From the NCBI GenBank assembly GCA_934167735.1, contig CAKPLV010000058.1, positions 1 through 5,966 of the forward strand: a DNA stretch of 5,966 bases, given 5' to 3'. Positions 1 through 5,439 of the stretch are shown here, piece by piece (within the stretch, counting starts at the first letter, position 1; the number at the start of each line of letters is the position of its first letter). Both the position numbers and the translations under genes were made by a program. Source of the DNA: an uncultured Clostridia bacterium. Lineage in GTDB: Bacteria; Bacillota; Clostridia; TANB77; CAG-508. The notes under the pieces were generated by a model that did not search any database, was not told the origin of the DNA, and worked only from the letters and a program-made list of their open reading frames with translations.

Positions 1-71
1 ATCCATCTCAGTCTAATGGAAAATATCGAGCAATATATGTTCAGGACTTCTGGGCGTTTGTAGACGAATAA
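1..71 (+). CDS. C-terminal end of an unidentified protein (5' truncated by window edge)
   Basis: Read from base 3, the sequence gives 22 residues ending in IYVQDFWAFVDE and then a TAA stop at 69-71. The other two + frames close within or around the same stretch, and this frame has the most protein-like content, with Trp, Tyr, Asp and Phe well mixed. A strong + strand terminator begins about 55 bases after the stop, which fits the end of a transcription unit read in this direction. The visible tail is too short to assign a family, and I do not recognise it. The partial nature and the frame rest on this context only. Confidence 0.6.
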   Translation, partial: PSQSNGKYRAIYVQDFWAFVDE

Positions 72-125
72 GAAAACAAGATTTTTTGAAGATTTTGTAA
101 CCTAACAACTAATCTCTAACTTTTC

Positions 126-161
126 CTCCACTTATTGCAATTTAATAAGTGGAGCTTTTTT
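126..161 (+). terminator. Intrinsic terminator of the upstream gene
   Basis: A perfect 11-bp stem pairs 126-136 (CTCCACTTATT) with 144-154 (AATAAGTGGAG) across a 7-base loop. It is followed by C and then six T (156-161). On the opposite strand the hairpin is not followed by a T tract, so it acts for + strand transcription. It closes the gene that ends at 71. Confidence 0.92.
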
Positions 162-207
162 ATTATAATTACAAAAAAAGAGAAAGAAAAAAAGAAGATG
201 AAAAAAA

Positions 208-522
208 TTAAATAGAAGGAAAATTTTTGTCAAGATAATCATAAATGAATTGAATTGAATCAGAATGCATTTTTTTTAATTTAGCAAACTGAATATTAGG
301 AAAAGAATCTGAATAATTAATTTTTTGAATAAAAAAAGGAATTTCTTTTTTTGGAATACCACAAAACTCAAAAAAAGCAATTTGAAAAATATATAAGAAA
401 TAATCGTTTGAAAAAGGAACTTTTGAATTGTTCTGTTTAATTTCTGATTTAACCATAGATTGAGATTTAGATAAAAAATCATCTGAAAGATTAGATATGT
501 AATTTCTAAAAAAAGCATTCAT
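208..522 (-). CDS. Small aromatic-rich protein of unknown function (104 aa)
   Basis: I do not recognise this family. The start is well supported: a GGGAGG ribosome binding site (531-536 on the - strand) sits 8 bases before the ATG, and a -10-like sequence lies about 20 bases further upstream. The protein is unusually rich in phenylalanine (15 of 104 residues) and Tyr. Residues 41-55 (YFLYIFQIAFFEFCG) form a hydrophobic stretch, rather short and interrupted by Gln and Glu for a confident membrane span. No signal peptide is apparent. The C-terminal half (about 61-104) is mixed charged and hydrophobic, and probably helical. The gene is divergent from the Spo0A-like regulator, and a Spo0A-box-like heptamer lies in the shared promoter region. 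A link to that regulon is an inference. No T-tract hairpin is visible after its stop on this strand. Confidence 0.72.
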   Translation of the reverse strand: MNAFFRNYISNLSDDFLSKSQSMVKSEIKQNNSKVPFSNDYFLYIFQIAFFEFCGIPKKEIPFFIQKINYSDSFPNIQFAKLKKMHSDSIQFIYDYLDKNFPSI

Positions 523-548
523 AATAAAAACCTCCCTTTCTGTTCACT

Positions 549-581
549 ATTATATATCAAAAAAAGTAAAAAAAGTGTAAA
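549..581 (-). promoter_or_regulatory. Probable promoter of the 104-aa gene
   Basis: On the - strand, TTTACA (576-581) is a good -35 candidate. A run containing GATATATAAT (549-558) supplies several -10 choices. The perfect TATAAT (549-554) is 21 bases from TTTACA, while overlapping TATATA (551-556) is 19 bases away, so the exact pairing is unclear. Transcription would start near 542, giving a short leader that includes the GGGAGG site. Confidence 0.55.
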
Positions 582-585
582 ATTA

Positions 586-592
586 TGTCGAA
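586..592 (+). promoter_or_regulatory. Spo0A-box-like heptamer (TGTCGAA)
   Basis: TGTCGAA matches the known Spo0A binding core TGNCGAA exactly. It lies in the divergent region between the 104-aa gene and the Spo0A-like gene. Seen from the - strand gene it is inverted and sits 4 bases upstream of the TTTACA -35 candidate. From the + strand gene it lies about 70 bases upstream of the -10. A single heptamer can occur by chance, so the assignment rests on position and on the similar sites at 4092 and 5279. Confidence 0.5.
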
Positions 593-663
593 AATTTTAA
601 AAGATACAAAAAAGTACATTTTTTTATATTATATGCAACAAAAATATTAATCTAATCGTCTTT

Positions 664-669
664 TATAAT
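664..669 (+). promoter_or_regulatory. -10 element of the Spo0A-like gene
   Basis: A perfect TATAAT stands 24 bases before the chosen ATG. No good -35 is found at the usual 16-18 base distance: 641-646 reads AAAATA. The promoter may therefore be weak or need an activator. A start of transcription near 676 would leave only the ribosome binding site and start codon in the leader. Confidence 0.55.
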
Positions 670-693
670 GTGAGCAAAATGAAAGGGGAAAAG

Positions 694-1416
694 ATGGTTA
701 ATATTTTAATAGTAGATGACGATTTATATAATGGTATAAAATTAATGAATTACATAACCAAAAGAAGTGAAAATGCAAAGGTATATGCTGTTGTTGAGAA
801 TGAAAAGGATGCATTAGAAGTATTAAAGGAAGATATGATAGATGTTATTTTATTGGATTATAAAATTGGAATAGACTTTTTGGAATGTTATTATCAAGAT
901 AGTAGATATACGAAATCTTGTATATTAATTTCAACTCCAAAAGATGAATGTAGTAAATTTGTTGAAAATGATTTTGTGTTTGCAAGTGCTGAAGAAGATG
1001 TAACAGAAGAATATATGTATGAGAAAATAAAAGAATTAATAGCTCACAAAGAAAGAGAATCAATAGATAGAGATATAAAAAGAAAAATAGTAAAAGAATT
1101 ATTATATTTAGGATATGATTTTTCAAGAAAAGGAACGAAATATCTTGTAGATACAATTAATTATATAATAAATAATGATATAGATGAAATAGATAGTTTA
1201 GAAAGAGAAATTTATCCATATATTGCAAACAGATATGGAGATGAAGTTACAAATGTAAAAGCAAATATAACTAGAGCAACAAATGATATGTATTGTTCAT
1301 GTAATATGGAAAAATTTAAACGATATTTTTACTTAAATAAAGATTCAAAGCCAAAAACAAGAATGATAATAAATGCAGTAATAAGAAGAGTTTATGATTA
1401 TGATAAAATAATTTAA
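694..1416 (+). CDS. Spo0A-like response regulator with degenerate receiver (240 aa)
   Basis: A two-domain regulator. Residues 1 to about 117 form a CheY-like receiver: acidic cluster D8-D9-D10, phosphoacceptor candidate D55 in VILLDYK, and Ser80/Thr81 at the switch position. The usual MP-xx-DG segment after the phosphoacceptor is shortened to YKIGID, and the conserved Lys before the last helix is replaced by FASAEED, so normal phosphorylation control is doubtful. Residues about 125-236 match the Spo0A C-terminal DNA-binding domain: LGYDFSRKGTKYL, IYPYIANRYGDEVTNVKANI and KPKTRMIINAVIRRV correspond to Spo0A landmarks (GY/G.YL, LYP.IA, KP....I). ATG 694 is chosen over an in-frame GTG at 670 because AAAGGGG (682-688) precedes it and the GTG lies at the -10, before the likely transcript start. 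No histidine kinase is adjacent. Spo0A itself has an intact receiver and is about 260-270 aa, so this is a paralogue. Confidence 0.85.
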   Translation: MVNILIVDDDLYNGIKLMNYITKRSENAKVYAVVENEKDALEVLKEDMIDVILLDYKIGIDFLECYYQDSRYTKSCILISTPKDECSKFVENDFVFASAEEDVTEEYMYEKIKELIAHKERESIDRDIKRKIVKELLYLGYDFSRKGTKYLVDTINYIINNDIDEIDSLEREIYPYIANRYGDEVTNVKANITRATNDMYCSCNMEKFKRYFYLNKDSKPKTRMIINAVIRRVYDYDKII

Positions 1417-1441
1417 AAAAGTTATAGATTTTAGCTTGAAA

Positions 1442-1459
1442 TGTGTTATAATAAACACA
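1442..1459 (+). promoter_or_regulatory. Extended -10 promoter of nagZ inside an 18-base inverted repeat
   Basis: TGTTATAAT (1444-1452) is an extended -10 element (TG, one base, TATAAT), which can work without a good -35. It is embedded in TGTGTT-ATAATA-AACACA (1442-1459), where the 6-base arms are perfect inverted repeats. This could be an operator. It places a promoter between the Spo0A-like gene and nagZ, with transcription starting near 1459, just before the ribosome binding site. No terminator separates the two genes, so read-through from upstream is also possible. Confidence 0.55.
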
Positions 1460-1474
1460 AAAACAGGAGTTGAA

Positions 1475-2563
1475 ATGAAAATAGAACAATTATCATTAGA
1501 AGAAAAAATAGGTCAGATGATGATGGTGGGAATGGATACCAATTACATTACAGATAGAATAAAAGTATTAATTTCAGACTATAAAATAGGAGGAATAATA
1601 CTATATAGAAAAAATTTTAATACATATAAAGATATGTTGAAATTAATAAAAGACTTAAAACAGCTTAACCAAAACAATAAAATACCATTATTTATAGCAA
1701 TAGATCAAGAAGGTGGCAGAGTAAATAGAATGCCAAGTGAAATTGAAAACCTGCCTTCACCAAGTTTAATATCTAAATATGGTGGAGAAGAATTAGTAAG
1801 AAAAGCTAATAATATAACAGGAGAAATATTAAGAAATTCAGGTTATAATGTTAATTTTTCACCTGTATTAGATTTAATGGAAAATGGTAATCAAAAAGTT
1901 GTTGGAGATAGAAGTTTTGGAAATAATAAAACAGAAGTAGCCAAAATGGGAATAACAGCAATGAAAGAACTTCAAAAAAACAATATAATATCTGTTATAA
2001 AACATTTTCCTGGTCATGGTGCGACCAAAAAAGATTCACATCATTTTTTGCCTATAATAAAAACTCCAATGAGCAAAATAGAAAAAGAAGATATGTATCC
2101 ATTTGAAATGGCGATAAAAAATGGTGCAGATGCATTATTAGTAGGTCATTTGCTAATAAAAAATGTAACTGGAATTTATCCAGCATCATTATCAAAAAAA
2201 TTTATAACTAAATATATTAGATTAAAATATAGATATAGAGGTTTAATATTTACAGACGATTTAAAAATGAGAGCAATAAAATTTATATATGGACCATCTA
2301 TTGCAATAAGAAAAGCATTTGAAGCGGGAAATGATGTTATTATATTCAGATTTAATAAAGATGAAGAAAAAAATGCAATAAATAGAATAATAAACTTAGC
2401 TAAAGAAGATAAGATTAAAGAAAACAGAATAAATAGAAGTGTTAAAAGAATAATTAATATGAAAGAAAAATATAAGATTTCAGATTCTGATGAAATAAAA
2501 GGAATAAACATTGAAGAAATAAACAAAGAAATACAAGAAATAAGAAATATTTGTAAAATATAA
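1475..2563 (+). CDS. nagZ: Beta-N-acetylhexosaminidase, glycoside hydrolase family 3 (NagZ-type, 362 aa)
   Basis: Hydrolyses terminal beta-linked N-acetylglucosamine from muropeptides (GlcNAc-anhydroMurNAc or GlcNAc-MurNAc) in cell-wall recycling. GH3 landmarks appear in order: IDQEGGRVNR (D77-R82 region), the hallmark KHFPGHG (176-182) followed by T184 and the D187-S188-H189 triad, where Asp/His act as the general acid/base dyad in Gram-positive NagZ, and FTDDLKM with D261 as the nucleophile. The late AGNDVI motif and the C-terminal helix ending RIINMKEKYKI are typical. There is no signal peptide or lipobox, so it is probably cytoplasmic. The length fits a single GH3 domain without the extra C-terminal domain of secreted forms. 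The start is ATG 1475 with AGGAG (1465-1469) 5 bases upstream; a TTG at 1436 in frame precedes the promoter and is rejected. The gene is convergent with the aminopeptidase. Confidence 0.93.
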   Translation: MKIEQLSLEEKIGQMMMVGMDTNYITDRIKVLISDYKIGGIILYRKNFNTYKDMLKLIKDLKQLNQNNKIPLFIAIDQEGGRVNRMPSEIENLPSPSLISKYGGEELVRKANNITGEILRNSGYNVNFSPVLDLMENGNQKVVGDRSFGNNKTEVAKMGITAMKELQKNNIISVIKHFPGHGATKKDSHHFLPIIKTPMSKIEKEDMYPFEMAIKNGADALLVGHLLIKNVTGIYPASLSKKFITKYIRLKYRYRGLIFTDDLKMRAIKFIYGPSIAIRKAFEAGNDVIIFRFNKDEEKNAINRIINLAKEDKIKENRINRSVKRIINMKEKYKISDSDEIKGINIEEINKEIQEIRNICKI

Positions 2564-2593
2564 AAGATAGCAGATTTAACCGCTATCTTTTTT
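2562..2593. terminator. Bidirectional intrinsic terminator between nagZ and the aminopeptidase gene
   Basis: A 10-bp stem pairs 2562-2571 (AAAAGATAGC) with 2582-2591 (GCTATCTTTT) around a 10-base loop. A T run (2588-2593) ends it on the + strand. On the - strand the complementary A run at 2562-2565 gives T's after the stem. It overlaps the nagZ stop and lies just after the stop of the convergent gene at 2597, so it serves both. Confidence 0.88.
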
Positions 2594-2596
2594 GTA

Positions 2597-3994
2597 TTAT
2601 TCTTGCCAGAATGCTTTATAAGTTCTATATGCTGTATAAACATCATATTTACTTGTTACTTCATAAGGAGCATGCATAGATAGAACAGGAACACCACAAT
2701 CGATTACATCAACACCTTTATTTGCTAATATATATGCGATAGTTCCTCCACCACCAACATCTACTTTTCCTAATTCAGAAATTTGGTATCTAATATTATT
2801 TTTCTCTAAAACATTTCTAATCCAAGCAACAAACTCTGCATTTGCATCTGAAGCACCTGATTTTCCACGAGCACCTGTATATTTGTTAAGTCCAATTCCA
2901 TGACCTAAGAATGCTGAATTTGTTCTATCTGATACACTTGGATATAATGGATCAAATCCTGCATCAACATCTGCAGAAAGCATTCTTGAGAAACAGAATA
3001 CTTTATCTAATAAATTAGGTCTGTTTTCACCTGCTTTATTTAATAATTCAGAAACAAAATAATCAAACATATGAGATTCCATACCTGTATTACCTATACT
3101 ACCAATTTCTTCTTTGTCAGAAAGAATACATACAGCCGTTGTTTTTACTCTGTCTAATTCTAATAATGCTGAAAGAGAAGTATATGCACAGATTTTATCA
3201 TCTTGACCATAAGCTGCAACCATGCTTGAATCAAATCCTAAAGATCTTGCTTTAAAAGCAGGTACAACTTCTATTTCAGAACTTAATAAATCAGCTTCTG
3301 TTATATCATATTTTTGGTTTAAAATATTTAAAATATTTAATTTTATTTTTTCTGAAGCTTTTTCATCATTATAAGGAATACTTCCTAGTAAGATAGCTAA
3401 ATCTTCACCATCAATTCCGTTTTTTAATTTTTTCTCCATTTGGTCTTGAGCTAAATGTGGAAGTAAATCAGAAATTGTGAATATAGGATCATTATCATCT
3501 TCTCCAATATTAACAGTGATTTTTTCTCCATTAGCTTTTACAAGAACTCCATGTAAACTTAAAGGAATTGTTGTCCATTGATATTTTTTAATTCCACCAT
3601 AATAATGTGTTTTAAAATATGCAAAACCACTATCTTCATAAAGTGGGTTTGGTTTTAAATCTAATCTTGGTGAATCAACATGTGCTCCAACAATTTGAAG
3701 ACCATTTTCTAATTTTTCTTCACCAATAACTGCTAAATAAAGGCTTTTCTCCCTATTTACAAAATAAACTTTATCACCTGCATGTAGAGAATCGAATGTA
3801 GAGATATTTCTAAAACCTTTTGATTCAGCTAAATCAATTGCTGCTCTTACAAATTCTCTTTCAGTTTTAGCTTTATTTAAAAATGCCATATAATTATCAC
3901 AGAAAGAGAATATATTTTGTTGCTCTTCCTGTGAAATAGAATTCCAGCCACAAGTTTTTTTATTGAATAGTTTGTTTTCTAAACTGTCCTCCAT
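2597..3994 (-). CDS. apeA: M18 family aminopeptidase (aspartyl-aminopeptidase type, 465 aa)
   Basis: A cytoplasmic, two-metal aminopeptidase that removes N-terminal residues from peptides; M18 enzymes often prefer acidic residues. M18 motifs are in order: HVDSPRLDLKP (H105, D107), the bridging Asp region YGQDDK (264-266), SDKEEIGSIG with E295/E296 as base and metal ligand, SADVDAGFDP (341-349), the GGGGT turn (414-418), and VLSMHAPYEVTSK with metal ligand H441. The length of 465 aa is full for the family and matches the bacterial ApeA branch. The start is firm: AGGAGG (4002-4007, - strand) lies 7 bases before the ATG. No signal peptide is present. It is transcribed alone, convergent with nagZ, and divergent from an operon of unknown genes. 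The family assignment is sure; the exact substrate preference is not visible. Confidence 0.95.
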   Translation of the reverse strand: MEDSLENKLFNKKTCGWNSISQEEQQNIFSFCDNYMAFLNKAKTEREFVRAAIDLAESKGFRNISTFDSLHAGDKVYFVNREKSLYLAVIGEEKLENGLQIVGAHVDSPRLDLKPNPLYEDSGFAYFKTHYYGGIKKYQWTTIPLSLHGVLVKANGEKITVNIGEDDNDPIFTISDLLPHLAQDQMEKKLKNGIDGEDLAILLGSIPYNDEKASEKIKLNILNILNQKYDITEADLLSSEIEVVPAFKARSLGFDSSMVAAYGQDDKICAYTSLSALLELDRVKTTAVCILSDKEEIGSIGNTGMESHMFDYFVSELLNKAGENRPNLLDKVFCFSRMLSADVDAGFDPLYPSVSDRTNSAFLGHGIGLNKYTGARGKSGASDANAEFVAWIRNVLEKNNIRYQISELGKVDVGGGGTIAYILANKGVDVIDCGVPVLSMHAPYEVTSKYDVYTAYRTYKAFWQE

Positions 3995-4021
3995 TTTCTT
4001 ACCTCCTATTTTTTTGAATAC

Positions 4022-4030
4022 AGTATATCA
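4022..4030 (-). promoter_or_regulatory. Extended -10 promoter of the aminopeptidase gene
   Basis: On the - strand, TGATATACT (4022-4030) is an extended -10 (TG, one base, TATACT). No clear -35 stands 17 bases upstream. The implied start near 4015 leaves a leader of about 20 bases carrying the AGGAGG site. Confidence 0.5.
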
Positions 4031-4091
4031 CTTTAAAGTTTATTTTTCTATAAAAATGTAAAATTATTCATAAAATTTGTAAAAAAAACTT

Positions 4092-4098
4092 TGCCGAA
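4092..4098 (+). promoter_or_regulatory. Spo0A-box-like heptamer (TGCCGAA) upstream of the operon promoter
   Basis: TGCCGAA fits the Spo0A core TGNCGAA. It ends 5 bases before the -35 of the promoter at 4104-4132, the same distance as the TGTCGAA at 5279. The site is in the divergent region, about 65 bases upstream of the aminopeptidase -10, so an effect on that gene is less likely. Confidence 0.5.
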
Positions 4099-4103
4099 AA
4101 ATG

Positions 4104-4132
4104 TTTACAAAAAAAATCTGTTTTGCTATAAT
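4104..4132 (+). promoter_or_regulatory. Sigma-A-type promoter of the two-gene operon
   Basis: TTTACA (4104-4109), a 17-base spacer and a perfect TATAAT (4127-4132). Transcription should begin near 4139, giving a leader of about 27 bases with the AAAGGAG site. It fixes the start of the first gene at 4166, because an upstream in-frame TTG (4091) would precede the promoter. Confidence 0.85.
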
Positions 4133-4165
4133 GAAATCGTATATGATAACAAAGGAGAATTATAT

Positions 4166-4819
4166 ATGAAATACGAAGAAGTAGATGAAAACATTGCATA
4201 TAAAAATGCGTGTGAAAATGTAAAAAAAATAGCAAAAGCAATAATGGCAATAAAAATAAAGTATTTTCATAACTTTAACCAAATTACTGAAGCTGATAAA
4301 AAAATATATGATGAACTATACGAGAAAATCGAGCAAATATCACAAGAGCATGGATTAAACAATTTAAAAGTTGCATTAATGCAAGATATTTCTCAAAAAT
4401 ATGATGAGAAAAAAATAGAACCAAAAGAATTTCAAGATCCAAAAGCTCAAAAAGATTATTATCAAGAAATCATGCAAGCATATTATGGAACAGTTGAAGT
4501 AGAAAAAAAAGCATTAAAAGAAGGAAATTCTCAGACGTGTTTAGAATGTCAAAAAACAAGAAAAGAATATTTAGATATATTTAATCAAAGTGAAAGTGGA
4601 AAAGAATTTGCAGAAGAGGCTATTTCATATTTAAGAGGAACATTAATAAATCTAGATCAAACAAAAGAAAATATTGAAGATAAAAGTAAAAAACAATTAG
4701 ACTTTTTTGCAAAATGTAATAGTGAAACAAATGCACAACAAAGAAAAGATGCTTTCCAAGAAATAAATGAAGTTTCAAAAGAAAAAGAAGAAAAGACAGA
4801 AGAATTAAGTTTAGAATAA
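4166..4819 (+). CDS. Helical protein of unknown function (217 aa), first gene of a two-gene operon
   Basis: I do not recognise this family. ATG 4166 is preceded by AAAGGAG (4151-4157), 8 bases upstream. The protein is soluble-looking, Lys/Glu-rich and almost certainly all helical, with no signal peptide or membrane span. Residues 11-35 form a helix with repeated Ala/Ile. The middle contains a CxxC pair (C125-x-x-C128 in TCLECQK) plus C16 and C184, a possible but unproven metal or redox site. The C-terminal tail (about 195-217) is highly charged and Lys/Glu-rich, probably a coiled coil or disordered. The helical segment around 43-115 and a second one around 129-180 resemble YlbF-type helical proteins only in general composition, so that is not an assignment. 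It is transcribed with the next gene after a 13-base gap. The Spo0A-box-like site upstream suggests stationary-phase or sporulation expression. Confidence 0.85.
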   Translation: MKYEEVDENIAYKNACENVKKIAKAIMAIKIKYFHNFNQITEADKKIYDELYEKIEQISQEHGLNNLKVALMQDISQKYDEKKIEPKEFQDPKAQKDYYQEIMQAYYGTVEVEKKALKEGNSQTCLECQKTRKEYLDIFNQSESGKEFAEEAISYLRGTLINLDQTKENIEDKSKKQLDFFAKCNSETNAQQRKDAFQEINEVSKEKEEKTEELSLE

Positions 4820-4832
4820 CATAGGAGGAAAA

Positions 4833-5273
4833 ATGGTGAACAAAGAATATTCAGAAGCTTTTGCCGAAATAGATGAAATATTTAAAATAATGCCAGTAGA
4901 TTTATTAAGTAAAATACCAATAGAATTTAGAAATACTATTTCAAAAAACAAAGCAAAAGATTATAAAATTGAAATAAAAGAACAATTAGAAGAACAAAAA
5001 TTAAAAGAAGAAACAATAGTAATATTGGGACTTATATATAGAGATTTTTTAAGTAGTCCAGAAGAAAAAGAAGAACTAAAATTAAAAGACTCTGAGGAAT
5101 TAAAAAAGGTTGAAGAAGAGCTAACAAAACAATATGACATAAATAAAGTATTTGAAAAAAGAAAGAAAAATAATACTACAGAAAATCAAACTACAGAGAT
5201 GGTTGTATATAAAGAACAAGGATTTTTAAAGAAAATATTTAACCTTATAAAAGGAATATTCAAAAGAAAATAA
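4833..5273 (+). CDS. Protein of unknown function with C-terminal amphipathic basic helix (146 aa)
   Basis: The N-terminal part, residues 5-75, reads like a conserved domain of unknown function seen in Clostridia (EIDEIFKIMPVDLLSKIP ... LIYRDFL), recalled from general familiarity and not searched. Residues 75-115 are a Lys/Glu-rich charged helix. A Thr/Asn linker (113-122) leads to a short basic amphipathic helix, GFLKKIFNLIKGIFKRK (130-146), which could attach the protein to the membrane surface. There is no signal peptide. The start is ambiguous: AGGAGG (4823-4828) is 4 bases from ATG 4833 but 7 bases from an adjacent in-frame GTG 4836, so translation may begin one codon later. The gap to the upstream gene is 13 bases, and no promoter or terminator lies between them. 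After the stop there is no terminator until the kinase leader. Confidence 0.87.
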   Translation: MVNKEYSEAFAEIDEIFKIMPVDLLSKIPIEFRNTISKNKAKDYKIEIKEQLEEQKLKEETIVILGLIYRDFLSSPEEKEELKLKDSEELKKVEEELTKQYDINKVFEKRKKNNTTENQTTEMVVYKEQGFLKKIFNLIKGIFKRK

Positions 5274-5278
5274 AAAAA

Positions 5279-5285
5279 TGTCGAA
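5279..5285 (+). promoter_or_regulatory. Spo0A-box-like heptamer (TGTCGAA) upstream of the kinase promoter
   Basis: TGTCGAA begins 6 bases after the stop of the preceding gene and ends 5 bases before the TTGACT -35 element. The distance to the -35 is the same as at the operon promoter (site 4092). Binding by a Spo0A-type regulator is inferred from the core sequence and placement. Confidence 0.55.
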
Positions 5286-5290
5286 ATTTA

Positions 5291-5319
5291 TTGACTTTGA
5301 GTAATCTTTTTGCTAAAAT
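5291..5319 (+). promoter_or_regulatory. Sigma-A-type promoter of the kinase leader
   Basis: TTGACT (5291-5296), a 17-base spacer and TAAAAT (5314-5319). The last bases of the spacer plus the -10 (TTTTGCTA.AAT) closely resemble the operon promoter at 4104. Transcription is expected near 5326, giving a leader of about 114 bases before the kinase start codon. Confidence 0.82.
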
Positions 5320-5364
5320 AACAGCATAAATCATATATTTATATGTTTTATAAATCCATTTATT

Positions 5365-5414
5365 GAACTAGATAGATTGCTTTGAAAAACCAGTTATCAT
5401 CTAGTTCTTTTTTT
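5365..5414 (+). terminator. Intrinsic terminator inside the kinase leader (probable attenuator)
   Basis: GAACTAGAT (5365-5373) pairs perfectly with ATCTAGTTC (5399-5407) and is followed by seven T (5408-5414). A bulged A (5374) and three more pairs (5375-5377 with 5396-5398) extend the stem around an 18-base loop. It lies downstream of the 5291 promoter and only 25 bases before the kinase ATG. It can also terminate read-through from the two-gene operon upstream. A small CATATA-TT-TATATG hairpin (5332-5345) precedes it. The sensor, if any, is not recognised: I see no T-box sequence and no known riboswitch core. It might alternatively end a separate short RNA of about 90 nt. Confidence 0.75.
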
Positions 5415-5439
5415 GTAAAAAAAAAGAGGGGGAACAAAA

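Noticed and set aside
160..207. A-rich tract after the first terminator
   Set aside because: Simple AT-rich spacer at the end of the - strand gene; no repeat unit, hairpin or second terminator could be supported.
845..1156. Opposite-strand reading frame of 103 codons
   Set aside because: Low-complexity Leu/Ile-rich shadow of the Spo0A-like gene, with no ribosome binding site.
1436..1474. TTG start adding 13 residues to NagZ
   Set aside because: It overlaps the promoter and lacks a ribosome binding site; ATG 1475 has AGGAG, and the GH3 domain begins right after it.
2176..2646. Opposite-strand frame of 156 codons with hydrophobic stretches
   Set aside because: It is antisense to nagZ and overlaps the end of the aminopeptidase and the shared terminator; its hydrophobicity comes from AT-rich Lys/Asn codons read backwards.
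4091..4165. Upstream in-frame extension (TTG 4091) of the 217-aa protein
   Set aside because: This start would precede the -35 and -10 elements and has no ribosome binding site; ATG 4166 has AAAGGAG.
4862..4868. A fourth TGCCGAA match to the Spo0A core
   Set aside because: It lies inside the 146-aa gene, encoding Ala-Glu, with no promoter next to it, so chance is the simplest explanation.
5343..5366. Seven-codon leader peptide (MFYKSIY) in the kinase leader, ending at the terminator stem
   Set aside because: No ribosome binding site precedes it and no run of regulatory codons is present, so there is no real support for translation.
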